DNA of 64,000 nucleotides from Microbacterium luteum (lineage in GTDB: Bacteria > Actinomycetota > Actinomycetes > Actinomycetales > Microbacteriaceae): assembly GCF_015277875.1 (NCBI RefSeq), contig NZ_CP063814.1:62001-126000 (forward strand), given 5' to 3'. Below are positions 9,246 to 17,749 of this stretch, in pieces (position 1 is the first letter of the stretch; every line of letters begins with the position of its first letter). The translations under genes and the position numbers were made by a program. The notes beneath the pieces were generated by a model. The model was not told the DNA's origin and ran no database searches. It worked only from the letters and a program-made list of their open reading frames with translations.

Positions 9246-9575
9246 ATGGGACGACACGACACCGAGATGCTCAAGGGCGTGCTGGAGGGCGTGGTGCTCG
9301 CGACCTTGGCGGACCGCCCGGCCTACGGATACGAGATCACGGCGACTCTGCGCGAGCGCGGTTTCGCCGATATCGCCGAGGGAACCGTCTACGCGCTCCT
9401 CGTGCGCATCGAGCAGCGCGGGTTCGTCGACATCGAGAAGGTCTCCTCGGAGAAGGGGCCGCCGCGCAAGGTCTACTCGCTCAACGCGGCCGGACGTTCG
9501 CGGCTGGACGAGTTCTGGGAGACATGGAGCGACCTCGCAGAGCGCATCGAATCGCTCCGGACCGGAAAGGAATGA
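9246..9575 (+). CDS. PadR-family transcriptional regulator
   Basis: A 109-residue winged-helix protein of the short PadR type: VLEGVVLATLADRPAYGYEI, then the wing with EGTVYALLVRIEQRGFV and GPPRKVYSLNAAGR. PadR proteins repress neighbouring exporters until a substrate binds. It begins a four-gene operon PadR, DUF1048, ABC ATPase, ABC permease, with near-zero spacing throughout, the classic arrangement for drug-responsive exporters. Confidence 0.9.
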   Translation: MGRHDTEMLKGVLEGVVLATLADRPAYGYEITATLRERGFADIAEGTVYALLVRIEQRGFVDIEKVSSEKGPPRKVYSLNAAGRSRLDEFWETWSDLAERIESLRTGKE

Positions 9576-9577
9576 TC

Positions 9578-9946
9578 ATGGCGTCGAAATGGATCGAGGT
9601 GCTCACCGGGTCCCTCGAGGAGAAGAAGCAGTATCGCGAGGCGGTCGCACGACTGGACGCGCTGCCCGAACCCCACCGCGAGGCTGCTCGCGCCGTGCAC
9701 CGGTATCTGCTGCGCTACGGCGGGCTGATCGACGGGGAGCATGTCGCGCAGATGGCCGTCGATCTCGCAGACCTCTGGGAGGGGTCGGTCGCCTCGGGGG
9801 CCACCGTGCACCAGATCGTCGGCGACGAGCCGGTGGAGTTCGCCGAGACGCTTGCCCTCGCGTACGGCGGCAAGGGGTGGATCGACGCGGAGCGCGCACG
9901 GTTGCGCTCGGCGATCGCTGCAGCAACGGAGGGCGAGTCGTCATGA
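9578..9946 (+). CDS. DUF1048-family protein
   Basis: A 122-residue helical protein beginning MASKWIEVLTGSLEEKKQY. DUF1048 proteins are found almost always between PadR and ABC exporter genes; their biochemical role is not established. The ATG at 9578 was preferred over one at 9572 because GGAAAGG ends seven bases before it. The stop overlaps the ATPase start by four bases. Residues around GDEPVEFAETLALAYGGKGW are the conserved C-terminal part. Confidence 0.85.
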   Translation: MASKWIEVLTGSLEEKKQYREAVARLDALPEPHREAARAVHRYLLRYGGLIDGEHVAQMAVDLADLWEGSVASGATVHQIVGDEPVEFAETLALAYGGKGWIDAERARLRSAIAAATEGESS

Positions 9947-10719
9947 GCGCCGCCACCGCCCCGGCGATCCTGGTGGAGGATCTGACGAAGTCGTTCGGCT
10001 CCGTGGATGTGCTGCGCGGCGTCGACCTGCAGATCCCGGCCGGCAGCGTATACGCCCTGCTGGGGTCGAACGGGGCCGGCAAGACCACCGCCATCCGCAT
10101 CCTCGCGACGCTGACCGAGCCCGACGGGGGCTCGGCCGCGGTCGCCGGCTACGACGTCGTCACCGACGCGGAGCAGGTGCGTCAGGCGATCAGCCTCACC
10201 GGCCAGTTCACCGCCGTCGATGACGTTCTCACCGGGCGCGAGAACCTCGCGCTGGTGGCCCGCCTCCGCCACCTTCCCGATCCCTCGCGGATCGCCGACG
10301 ACCTGCTCGCGCGATTCTCCCTCACGGATGCGGGAAGTCGGCGCGCGGGAACCTACTCCGGAGGCATGCGCCGGCGGCTCGACATCGCGATGAGCCTGGT
10401 CGGTTCCCCATCCGTCGTCTTCCTCGACGAGCCGACCACCGGGCTGGATCCCGAAGCGCGCGCCGAAGTGTGGCGCGCGGTGGAACAGCTCGCCGCAGGC
10501 GGGACGACCGTCGTGCTGACCACGCAGTACCTCGAGGAAGCCGAGCGTCTCGCGGATCGCATCGCGATCCTGCACGGCGGACGGATCATCGTCGAAGGCA
10601 CCCTCGAAGAGCTCGGCAGGCTGTTGCCGCCGACGCGCGTCGAGTACGTCGAGAAGCGGCCGACGCTCGAGGAGATCTTCCTCGCCGTCGTCGGCGGCGC
10701 CGAACTGGAGGAGAACTGA
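9943..10719 (+). CDS. ABC exporter ATP-binding protein (DrrA-like)
   Basis: A 258-residue ATPase. It has LRGVDLQIPAGSVYALLGSN with Walker A GSNGAGKTT, a Q-loop in LTGQFTAVDD, signature YSGGMRRRLDI, Walker B VVFLDEPTTGLDP and switch His region TTQYLEEAE. The tail ERPTLEEIF-like segment (KRPTLEEIFL) is typical of the daunorubicin-resistance ATPase family. It pairs with the permease just downstream as a half-transporter system exporting a hydrophobic compound. Substrate unknown. Confidence 0.92.
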   Translation: MSAATAPAILVEDLTKSFGSVDVLRGVDLQIPAGSVYALLGSNGAGKTTAIRILATLTEPDGGSAAVAGYDVVTDAEQVRQAISLTGQFTAVDDVLTGRENLALVARLRHLPDPSRIADDLLARFSLTDAGSRRAGTYSGGMRRRLDIAMSLVGSPSVVFLDEPTTGLDPEARAEVWRAVEQLAAGGTTVVLTTQYLEEAERLADRIAILHGGRIIVEGTLEELGRLLPPTRVEYVEKRPTLEEIFLAVVGGAELEEN

Positions 10720-10721
10720 TC

Positions 10722-11489
10722 ATGACCACTCACGTGCTCTCGGACACCGGCGCGCTCACAGGCAGATCGCTGCGACACATCCTGCGCAGCCCCGACACCA
10801 TCATCACCACCGCTGTGATGCCGATCGCCATTCTGCTGCTGTTCGTCTTCGTCTTCGGCGGAGCGATCGAGATCGGCGACGCGACGGGCAGCTACATCGA
10901 CTACCTGCTTCCGGGGATCCTGCTGATCACGGTCGCCTCGGGGGTCGCCTACACGTCGTATCGGCTGTTCCTGGATGTGCAGGGCGGAATCGTCGAGCGC
11001 TTCCGATCGATGCCCATCGCCCGCTCGAGCGTGCTGTGGGCGCACGTGCTGACCTCGCTCGTCGCGAACTCGGTGTCGATGGCGATCGTCGTGGCGGCGG
11101 CCCTGCTGCTCGGATTCCGCAGCGGCGCCGGGGTCGGCGCGTGGCTGGCTGTCGCCGGCATCCTTCTGCTGTTCACGTTCGCCCTGACGTGGATCGCCGT
11201 GCTCTCTGGTCTTGCCGCACACTCGACCGACGGCGCGGCTGCCTTCTCCTACCCGCTCATCTTCCTGCCGTTCCTCAGTTCCGCGTTCGTGCCCACCGAG
11301 ACGATGCCGGCGCCCGTGGCCTGGTTCGCCGAGCATCAGCCGGTGACGCCGATCGTCGACAGCATCCGGGCCCTGCTTGCTCAGCAGCCGGTCTCGTCCG
11401 ACCTCTGGATCGCTCTGGCCTGGTGCGCGGGGATCGTCGTCGCGGCGTTCATCGGCGCGATCGCGCTGTATCGGCGCCGGTTCCGCTGA
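10722..11489 (+). CDS. ABC-2 type exporter permease (DrrB-like)
   Basis: A 255-residue membrane protein with six helices. It has the ABC-2 family pattern: RSLRHILRSPDTIITTAVMP before the first helix, a central YIDYLLPGILLITVASG, and FLPFLSSAFVPTETMP near the end. The ATG at 10722 follows GGAGGAGAA; the open frame extends upstream through the ATPase gene but that part is out of frame with the real gene and ignored. It completes the PadR-controlled exporter operon. Confidence 0.9.
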   Translation: MTTHVLSDTGALTGRSLRHILRSPDTIITTAVMPIAILLLFVFVFGGAIEIGDATGSYIDYLLPGILLITVASGVAYTSYRLFLDVQGGIVERFRSMPIARSSVLWAHVLTSLVANSVSMAIVVAAALLLGFRSGAGVGAWLAVAGILLLFTFALTWIAVLSGLAAHSTDGAAAFSYPLIFLPFLSSAFVPTETMPAPVAWFAEHQPVTPIVDSIRALLAQQPVSSDLWIALAWCAGIVVAAFIGAIALYRRRFR

Positions 11490-11522
11490 GGAGGCTGAGA
11501 CGCGCGGCGACGAGAGGCGCGG

Positions 11523-12245
11523 TCAGAGACGAACCTTGCCGATCAGCCGGAGCAGCTTGCTCATCCCCGGGCGGATCTCGTAGCGGTTCCTCTGCACGCC
11601 CCGGATCATGTGCGTCACCACGTCGGCGATCGGCATCATCGGGATGCGGTCCACCTGCTGGTTGTCCGCGTCGGATCCGCTGAACATCGGCTTCGTGGTC
11701 CTCGGCGGAGCAAGCTCGAAGACCTTGACCGACGTGCCGGTGAGCTGCGTGCGAAGAGACTGCGTGTAGGAGTGCAGACCGAGCTTCGAGGCGCTGTAGA
11801 GCGGTGCCTTGTCGAAGGGGATGTAGGCGATGCCCGACGTGACGTTCAGAATCGCGGCCTCGGGCTGCGCGAGGAGATGCGGCAAGAAGACCTGGGTGAC
11901 CATGACCGGACCGGCGAGGTTGACCCCCACCTCGTCGGCGACGTGATCGGCAGCGGCTTCGGGAAAACGGATGGCCTGCATCAGGCCGGCATTGTTGATG
12001 ACGACATTGAGGCGCGGGAACGCCGCGGTCACCTGGAGGTGCAGCTCCTCGATGGATGCGAGGTCCGTCACCTCGACGGTGAACGCGTGGAGCGACGGGT
12101 GCGTGCGCCGGAAGTCGGCGAGTCGCCCCTCATCACGCCCCGTGACGATCACGGTGTTCCCGCGAGCCGCCAGCTGGGTCGCCATCTCGAGCCCGATGCC
12201 CGAGGTTCCACCCGTGATGAGGATCGTGTCCTGCCGCAGTTGCAC
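11523..12245 (-). CDS. Short-chain dehydrogenase/reductase (DltE-like)
   Basis: A 240-residue NAD(P)-dependent oxidoreductase. TGGTSGIG is the cofactor glycine loop, NNAG the central strand, and S with YSASK the catalytic Ser-Tyr-Lys. After the active site it has the FELAPPRTTKPM segment seen in the DltE-like subgroup. The GTG start at 12245 is preceded by GGAG. Substrate unknown. It faces the exporter operon and is 102 bp from the next dehydrogenase gene, which points the same way. Confidence 0.88.
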   Translation of the reverse strand: MQLRQDTILITGGTSGIGLEMATQLAARGNTVIVTGRDEGRLADFRRTHPSLHAFTVEVTDLASIEELHLQVTAAFPRLNVVINNAGLMQAIRFPEAAADHVADEVGVNLAGPVMVTQVFLPHLLAQPEAAILNVTSGIAYIPFDKAPLYSASKLGLHSYTQSLRTQLTGTSVKVFELAPPRTTKPMFSGSDADNQQVDRIPMMPIADVVTHMIRGVQRNRYEIRPGMSKLLRLIGKVRL

Positions 12246-12347
12246 GTCAATCTCCTGTCGTCGTGGGATTCATCCTCATCCTGACGCGACCGACCTGGAA
12301 GATCCCCCGGGGTCCTGGGAGTGGCGGGACCAGGAAGGCGCGACGCC

Positions 12348-13337
12348 TCACGCGGTCATGCCGCGCATCCCCTCTGCGACGGTGAGGCGCGGGTGGTAGC
12401 CGAGGTCGGCGCGAGCCGCGCTGATGTCGTAGGCCCGGTCGCGACCCATGTTGGCGACCAGCCAGTTCGTGAGCGGGGGCGCCGTGGGTCGGCGCAGCAG
12501 ACGCGCTGCACCATCGAGCGCCGCTGCGACCGGAGAGGCGACCCACAGCGGGATGCTGCGGGCTCGCGAGAGATCGACACCCTGCGTGGCGAACAGGGCG
12601 CCGAAGAACTCGCGCACCGACGTCGGGGCGCCGTCGGTGACGTAGTAGAGGGCGCCATCGCGACCGTGAGTGAGCGAGTCGACGATCGCGTCGGCGAGGT
12701 TGAGGACGTGCACGAAGTCCATCGTGTGCCGGCCGTGGTCGATCCACACCCACCGACCCTTTCGGGCGGCGGCGACGGCGTCGGACATGGTCGTGAGTCC
12801 CGGGCCCCAGATGAAGGGCGGACGCAGGATCACGAGGGCCATGCCGGGGGTCGGCGCGTCTCGCAACGCGTTCTCGGTCGCCAGTTTCACGCGGCCGTAG
12901 GCGATCATCGAGACGCCGTCGTCCGTGCCCTCGTCGACGACGCGCGCACGCTGGGTCCCCGTGGATATCCCGGCCGCGCTGATCAGCACGAACCGCGAGA
13001 CTCCTGCCTTCGCGGCGGCCGCGTGCAGGGCGATGGTCGGCTCGTGATTGTCGGTGCGGAAACCCTCGTCGGGTCCCCAGAACTCCATCCGGGCGGCAGC
13101 GTGCACAACGGCGTCGACGGTGCTCAGTTCCCCGACCCAGGCCGGGTCCCGAGTCACGTCGCCCGTGGCGGTGAGATCGTCGAGGTCGCCGCTCACGGCA
13201 TCCGCTCCTGCGCCCCGGACGATGTCTGCGCTGCGCTCGGAGCGAGCGAGTGCGATGGGGGTGTGGCCTTCTTCGCGGAGCCGACGGATCAGGTGCTGAC
13301 CGACGAAACCGCTTCCTCCGGTGACGAACACGCGCAT
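12348..13337 (-). CDS. NAD-dependent epimerase/dehydratase family protein
   Basis: A 329-residue extended SDR. It starts MRVFVTGGSGFVGQHLIRRL, a Rossmann loop, and has IAYGRVKLATEN with the catalytic YxxxK. The open frame runs 500 bp further upstream but that portion is antisense to the MarR gene; the ATG at 13337 follows GGAGATCC and is the clear start. The protein resembles 3-beta-HSD/isomerase-like or dihydroflavonol-reductase-like enzymes; the substrate is unknown. It is divergent from a MarR gene with shared palindromes, so MarR probably controls it. Confidence 0.88.
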   Translation of the reverse strand: MRVFVTGGSGFVGQHLIRRLREEGHTPIALARSERSADIVRGAGADAVSGDLDDLTATGDVTRDPAWVGELSTVDAVVHAAARMEFWGPDEGFRTDNHEPTIALHAAAAKAGVSRFVLISAAGISTGTQRARVVDEGTDDGVSMIAYGRVKLATENALRDAPTPGMALVILRPPFIWGPGLTTMSDAVAAARKGRWVWIDHGRHTMDFVHVLNLADAIVDSLTHGRDGALYYVTDGAPTSVREFFGALFATQGVDLSRARSIPLWVASPVAAALDGAARLLRRPTAPPLTNWLVANMGRDRAYDISAARADLGYHPRLTVAEGMRGMTA

Positions 13338-13361
13338 GGGCGGGATCTCCTCACATAGATG

Positions 13362-13397
13362 CATCGATACCAATGTATTGATGTCGATAGATTGACA
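13362..13397. promoter_or_regulatory. Paired imperfect palindromes in the epimerase/MarR divergent promoter
   Basis: CATCGATAC-CAAT-GTATTGATG (13362-13383, 8 of 9 arm positions paired) is followed directly by TGTCGATAGATTGACA (13382-13397, 6 of 7 paired). A third short repeat GTTG-4-CAAC lies at 13407-13418. MarR proteins bind such 16-20-bp dyads between divergent genes. The last half also contains TTGACA, a possible -35 box for marR. Confidence 0.65.
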
Positions 13398-13434
13398 CAG
13401 ATGTAAGTTGGTGTCAACGACGGAGGAGGCGACG

Positions 13435-13929
13435 ATGGGTGCAGTCGATGATGAGGACAGTGTCGAGCAGCCGAGCGCGGTCGACCTCGCGGACGGCTTC
13501 GGCCGCGCGGCGAAGATCCTCGCCCGTCGCTTCGATGACCGACTCGGCGAGGCGGGGGTGTCATTCGCTCGTGCGCGTGTTCTCGTCGAGGTCGTGCGGC
13601 TCGGCCCGATCCGGGTCACCGGCGTGAGCCAAGCGGTGGGCATCTCGCAGGGCACGGCCTCGGCTCTCCTGGACGCCCTCACCCGAGAGGGGCTGGTCAC
13701 GCGCACGACGGATCCCGCCGACCGACGTGTGACACGCGTCGTCGCGACCGCGGAGGGGCGGCAGCGTGCGGAGCTGTGGATGCGGGCGTATGACTCTGCG
13801 GCGGAGGAGCTGTTCTCGCCCCTTCCGCGTTCGCGCTGGCCGGAGCTGCTCGACATCGTTCGAGTCCTTGTAGCGGATCACGAGATGCCGGCTGCCGAGG
13901 GAGAGGGTGAATCGACGCTCGACGGCTGA
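13435..13929 (+). CDS. MarR-family transcriptional regulator
   Basis: A 164-residue winged-helix regulator. The core LGPIRVTGVSQAVGISQGTA is the recognition region, followed by LTREGLVTR and the wing TDPADRRVTRV. ATG at 13435 was preferred over a TTG 27 bases upstream because GGAGGAGG sits five bases before it. It is divergent from the epimerase gene across about 97 bp filled with palindromes. The ligand is unknown; a phenolic or oxidative signal is typical of the family. Confidence 0.9.
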   Translation: MGAVDDEDSVEQPSAVDLADGFGRAAKILARRFDDRLGEAGVSFARARVLVEVVRLGPIRVTGVSQAVGISQGTASALLDALTREGLVTRTTDPADRRVTRVVATAEGRQRAELWMRAYDSAAEELFSPLPRSRWPELLDIVRVLVADHEMPAAEGEGESTLDG

Positions 13930-13971
13930 AGGCGCGGTTTCCGTGGCGCCGTGTGCGGGGCGAGAAGCCTT

Positions 13972-14058
13972 TGTCGGGAACGCGGTGAGATGACACCGAG
14001 TGTCACGTGGCTGGGGCGCCTCGCGCGCTGGCGATCCGACTTTGTGATGACACTTTCC
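13972..14058 (+). repeat. 87-bp island repeat, copy A
   Basis: An 87-bp block aligns without gaps to 42440-42526; by my count 65 of 87 positions agree. The ends are the best conserved: TGTCGG, then CGCGGTGAGATGACAC, an inner TGTCACGT, and ACTTTGT with TGACACTTTCC at the right. TGACAC and GTGTCA recur inside, as in the end regions of IS21-like elements, but no istA/istB lies nearby. It is probably a solo transposon end marking the start of the accessory region. Confidence 0.6.
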
Positions 14059-14274
14059 TGCGCTGCACATATTTCGTCATCCTTGTGCCTCTGCTCCGCG
14101 ACGGGTCGGCGGAAACGAGGCGAGCGGACACTGACGAGCTCGATCAGCTCGTGAGCTTACTGTCCAGGCAGTCGAACATGCGTTGCGTGGTCAGTGCTCG
14201 AGTCAGTGGTTCGCAGTGCCCTGCGGCGCCTTCGGCTGCGGTGAAGGCGCTGCAACCTCACGGACAGACCCGGT
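14059..14274. other. Gene-free spacer after the 87-bp repeat
   Basis: With the repeat, this makes about 340 bp without a gene between marR and the nuclease gene. Short open frames exist on both strands but have no ribosome site or family resemblance. Confidence 0.5.
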
Positions 14275-15636
14275 CTAATCGGCGATGCGGTCCAGGCCCG
14301 CGTGGACGGTGTGGCTCGCCGCGATGAGCTGCTCGACCGTCTGGTCGGGTGCCTTGATGTAGCGGTAGATGAAGTCGGGGTCGAAATGCCCGAAGCGGTC
14401 CACGGGACGCACCACGCCATCCGGGGTGCGGAGAATGCCGTCGAGTGGCGCGAAGTCGAACAGTGCCGGATGCGCCTCGCTGAACACGGCGCGCGCGGCT
14501 TTGGCGGATTCCCCACGGCCATTCAGGTGGGAGAGCACCGCGCAGAGACGGAACTGGCCCTCTTGGTACTGCCAGCCCGCCTGGATGACGTGCCCGGCCA
14601 CCCTCAACTCCCTGCGCCAGCCGACGAGCGGCTGCCCGTGACTGATGGCGGACTCGGTCCATCCTGAGGTTGGTCCTGCCGCATCGAGTGCGCCCTGCAC
14701 TCTGCGGGCACGGAGCTTGCGCAGACCGATGCGAGTCTGGGGTGAGTCGATCTCCGACAGTTGTCGCTCATCCACCCACGCGGACTCGGCGTGCGAGCGG
14801 ACCATCGTGGTCGCGAGGAGGGACTCGAGCAGGCGGATGACTCGCGAGTAGCGGCGCAGGGTCTCGACCTCATAGCTGTGGTCGTTCTCGGGGAGCGCAG
14901 TGTCGATGCGGTCGGCGAGCTCCTGGTAGTTCAGGTATCGCCAGTCGGGGAGTGGCGTCCGCGGAGGGCTCATGCTCAGCAGCACATGCTCCGCGGGCGA
15001 CCCCTTCCACCGCGCGGTCTTGGCGCGGTAGGCATCGAGCTGATCTTGGTCGGGAAGGGAGAAGACCTTGTTCTCGATGACGAGCGGAGCTGCGCCCGGC
15101 CACCGCATGACCAGGTCGAGGTTCTCCTGTTCCCGGTCCACCCGGCGCACGCTCGCGTTGCCGTCACCGGTAAGGTCGCGGAATACGGCGTCGGCGAGGT
15201 CGGGGATCTCATCGAAGAACCAGGCGAGGAAGTTGCTGTGGAACAGCTCCCGCTGGCCGTACATGATGCGGGCGAGCGGCTCGCGGTTCAGCTCGTGCGC
15301 GAGGAGCGATATCGGGCCCCGCTCGCGTGGCTCCGGGTTGACGGAGGGGTTAGCGGATGGGGGCGCCGAGGTGTTGCGCTCCGGCGTGGGTTCCGAAGCC
15401 GCGCCCGCAGGCGGTGTGCTCTGCGGTACGCCGTCGAGAAACCGGCGGACCGGGTTCGCGGCACCCGACCGCGGGGCGAGGTGGACGACGGTCTTGCCGA
15501 CGGCGTCCAACTCGGGTGCGGGCGTTCCGTTGAAGCGCCACCGTCCGCTCTCCCGGCCCGGCTGCCAGTCGTCGATTCGGTATGCCCCGCGAACGACGTT
15601 CCCCGCGATGCCGAGTGCGATTCGTGCCCTTTCACG
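14275..15636 (-). pseudogene. PD-(D/E)XK nuclease-superfamily protein, 5' end missing
   Basis: About 454 codons read coherently before the frame becomes antisense to the neighbouring gene. The C-terminal 330 residues look like a PDDEXK nuclease: a start region IMYGQRELFHSNFLAWFF, then NLDLVMRW and LVIENKVFS, which supply the D and ExK of the active site. The N-terminal 110 residues contain GIAGNVVRGAYRIDDW and WRFNGTPAPEL with GAANPV, a small domain I have seen in restriction-associated proteins, followed by a Pro/Ser linker. No start codon is visible upstream of the domain; an internal ATG at 15264 would give a 329-residue nuclease. It abuts the truncated mcrC head to head, so both lost their 5' ends in one event. 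Confidence 0.65.
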
Positions 15637-15642
15637 AGTGGA

Positions 15643-16437
15643 AGCTGCGACTTCGACGAGTACGAAGTCGACACCCCGCACAATCAAGCGCTCAAGTCGG
15701 TGATCATCCTTCTCCTGCGCCACGGTGAGGTGAAGGAGCCGCGCCGCGACGCGCTCCGGCGCGTGCTTCCGTATCTCGACGAGGTGACACTCATCTCTCC
15801 GCGGTCGATCCGGTGGGATGCGTTGACCTACCATCGCTCGAACGCGTCGTATCGGCTGCTGATTGGGGTCTGCGAGCTCATCGTCCGGGGGCTCCTTCCC
15901 ACCGAGGACACCGGTGCGGCCCGGCTGTCGGAGTGGATGTCGGACGATGCGATGAGCAGGCTCTACGAGCGTTTCCTCCGGCAGTACTACGCGTTTCATC
16001 ACCTCGAGCTGTCTCCGGGAGCACCGACCATCGCCTGGGATCTCGATTCGCCGAGTCTCTTCAGCGGTCAGCTGCCCGCGATGCAGACTGATGTGACCCT
16101 GCGACGCGGCGGACGCGCGCTCATTGTCGATGCGAAGTACTACAAGCAGAACCTCCAGGAGAGTCAGTACGGCAAGGAGACGATCCACTCGGGGAACCTG
16201 TACCAGATGCTCGCGTACGTGAAGAACGAGGACACGGAGCACGACGGTTCCGTCGCCGGGCTCCTCCTCTACGCGCGGACGGATGCCGGCGCCCAGCCCG
16301 ACCTCGACGTCGTCATCCAGGGCAACCGGATCGGCGCGCAGACGCTCGACCTCAACCAGCCGTGGGCGTCGATCGCCGCGCGTCTCGAGGAGGTGCTCGA
16401 CTGGCTCCACCCCGTGCCGGAGGCGGTCGCATCATGA
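15643..16437 (+). pseudogene. mcrC: McrC-like restriction component, N-terminal half missing
   Basis: About 264 codons of the C-terminal half of a 5-methylcytosine-specific (type IV, McrBC) component. It opens abruptly at CDFDEYEVDTPHNQALKSVI, which in intact McrC lies in mid-protein. It contains TDVTLRRGGRALIVDAKYYK, where the D and DAK form the PD-(D/E)XK site, then GNLYQMLAYV. The upstream open frame is antisense to the neighbouring nuclease gene and is not McrC. No mcrB GTPase gene is present. Together with the minus-strand nuclease it is the remains of a restriction locus. Confidence 0.7.
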
Positions 16438-16782
16438 ACCGAGACGGATCCAGATCGTGCGCGGGCAACCTTGGGTGCCTTTGGTGGCGTCGCGGGCCGA
16501 GGCGCCCGGCGCGCCGCTTGCCAGTCTGCCGATTGCAGGTGCAGCCTGCCTCCCTACGAGGCCGGTGGGAGCGAATCCTCGTCCACTCGGGACACGGTGG
16601 CGTTCTCATCTGTAGCCACCTCACGGACACCGACGTCCACACGAGATGGCTCGAGTTCTACGACCGATACGCAAACCGTCGGCTCGCGACCACGAGTGAG
16701 GCTGCGGGCCCAGTCGCGCCCCCGCAGGAGCGGTGGACTCCCTGAACCTGGGCAGACGCGTTCCGCTGGGTACATTCAGTCC
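16438..16782. other. Spacer without a recognisable gene
   Basis: 345 bp between the mcrC remnant and a membrane-protein gene. Short Arg/Pro-rich open frames are present on both strands, with no ribosome site or family resemblance. TACATT at 16771-16776 is a likely -10 box for the next gene. Confidence 0.5.
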
Positions 16783-17457
16783 ATGACCAGACGCCGTGGA
16801 GCAGCTGTTTCGGATTCGACGCTGACGGCGCGTAAGCGACGATCCAAAGCGCAGTGGGGTGTCGCTTCGACCGCATTGGCGCTGGGTATTGGGATCGCCC
16901 TCGCGTCGCCAACAATCGCGAGTGCAGTCCATTGGATCCAGTTCGGCGTCCCCGTTGGCGCCTTTCTGATCGGCATCGCCGTTGGAGTCATTGCGCTTCC
17001 ACTGGAGGTGACGAATAGTCCCTCAGACTTTGCCGACCGCCCTTCGCGCTTCCTCGAGGAAGCACGACAACGAATCAGCCAGGATGACGCCGACTTCCTC
17101 GCGGCGCTGGCACCTGGACTTAGGGGGTCGGCATACGACCAAGCAATGCATGATCTCGAGGAGCTAATTGGTGAACGCCGGCAAGTTGCTCGTGCGGTCA
17201 TCGGCGCCTCAGATTCGTCAATTGTTCTTGACGCAGTGGCATCGTTCTATGACGGTTGGCTGAAGTTTGTGGATGCTCACTATGAGCAGAGGCAACGCGA
17301 GGAGGCCCAGGAGAGAGCGTTCGAGGAGGTTGACTACCAGCAATCTCGTGCTCTGGAGGCCCAAGTGGTCAGGTTGCGCTCGGATGCCATCTCCGCGATC
17401 TCTACCTACGCAGGTGGGCGTGATGCGGGAACCGAAACCGCGTCCATCACCACGTAG
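16783..17457 (+). CDS. Two-helix membrane protein of unknown function
   Basis: A 224-residue protein. Residues about 25-45 and 50-75 are membrane helices (VASTALALGIGIALASP; VPVGAFLIGIAVGVIALPL). The remaining 140 residues are soluble and helical with many Glu, Gln and Arg, including FYDGWLKFVDAHYEQRQREE. TACATT lies six bases before the ATG, so the mRNA may be leaderless. Codon use is less GC-biased than its neighbours, for example AATAGT and TTGTTCTTG-type codons, suggesting recent transfer. No family recognised. Confidence 0.65.
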   Translation: MTRRRGAAVSDSTLTARKRRSKAQWGVASTALALGIGIALASPTIASAVHWIQFGVPVGAFLIGIAVGVIALPLEVTNSPSDFADRPSRFLEEARQRISQDDADFLAALAPGLRGSAYDQAMHDLEELIGERRQVARAVIGASDSSIVLDAVASFYDGWLKFVDAHYEQRQREEAQERAFEEVDYQQSRALEAQVVRLRSDAISAISTYAGGRDAGTETASITT

Positions 17458-17595
17458 CTGGTTGCGCGGCGTGTCCGGGATCCGCGGGAGTCGCCCCCGT
17501 CATCGCGGGAACTAAGCGACCGCGATCGGCTTCGCCGTTTCCCGCACTCGTGGTTGGCAGCGGTACCTTGGCGCTAAGCCTGCCGCGTACTCCAC

Positions 17596-17749
17596 GTGTC
17601 GAAGGCAAGGTCCCCACGACAGAATGAGGCCGCGGTGAATCAGGAACGCCCAAACGAACTCGTCGCAAAGCAGGTCGTCGAGGACACGCTCGGGGTACTG
17701 CTCGTACACGCTGACACGCACGGTGGCGTGGACTATAAGTCGACCGATG
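17596..17749 (+). pseudogene. N-terminal fragment of a hypothetical protein cut by the first IS3 element
   Basis: An open frame begins with GTG codons at 17596 and 17635 and reads RPNELVAKQVVEDTLGVLLV then HADTHGGVDYKSTD before hitting the IS3 left end at 17750. The composition and the Gly-Gly-Val-Asp-Tyr motif look like a real protein start. The rest of the gene is not found on the other side of the element. Function unknown. Confidence 0.4.

Noticed and set aside
14761..15642. 5' extension of the mcrC frame
   Set aside because: It is antisense to the PDDEXK nuclease gene and contains no McrC N-terminal features.
15637..16410. 5' extension of the nuclease frame on the minus strand
   Set aside because: It is antisense to the McrC catalytic half and has shadow composition.
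16471..16782. Upstream extension of the membrane-protein frame at 16783
   Set aside because: The extension is low-complexity Arg/Ser/Thr without a start signal; a -10 box lies just before the ATG at 16783.
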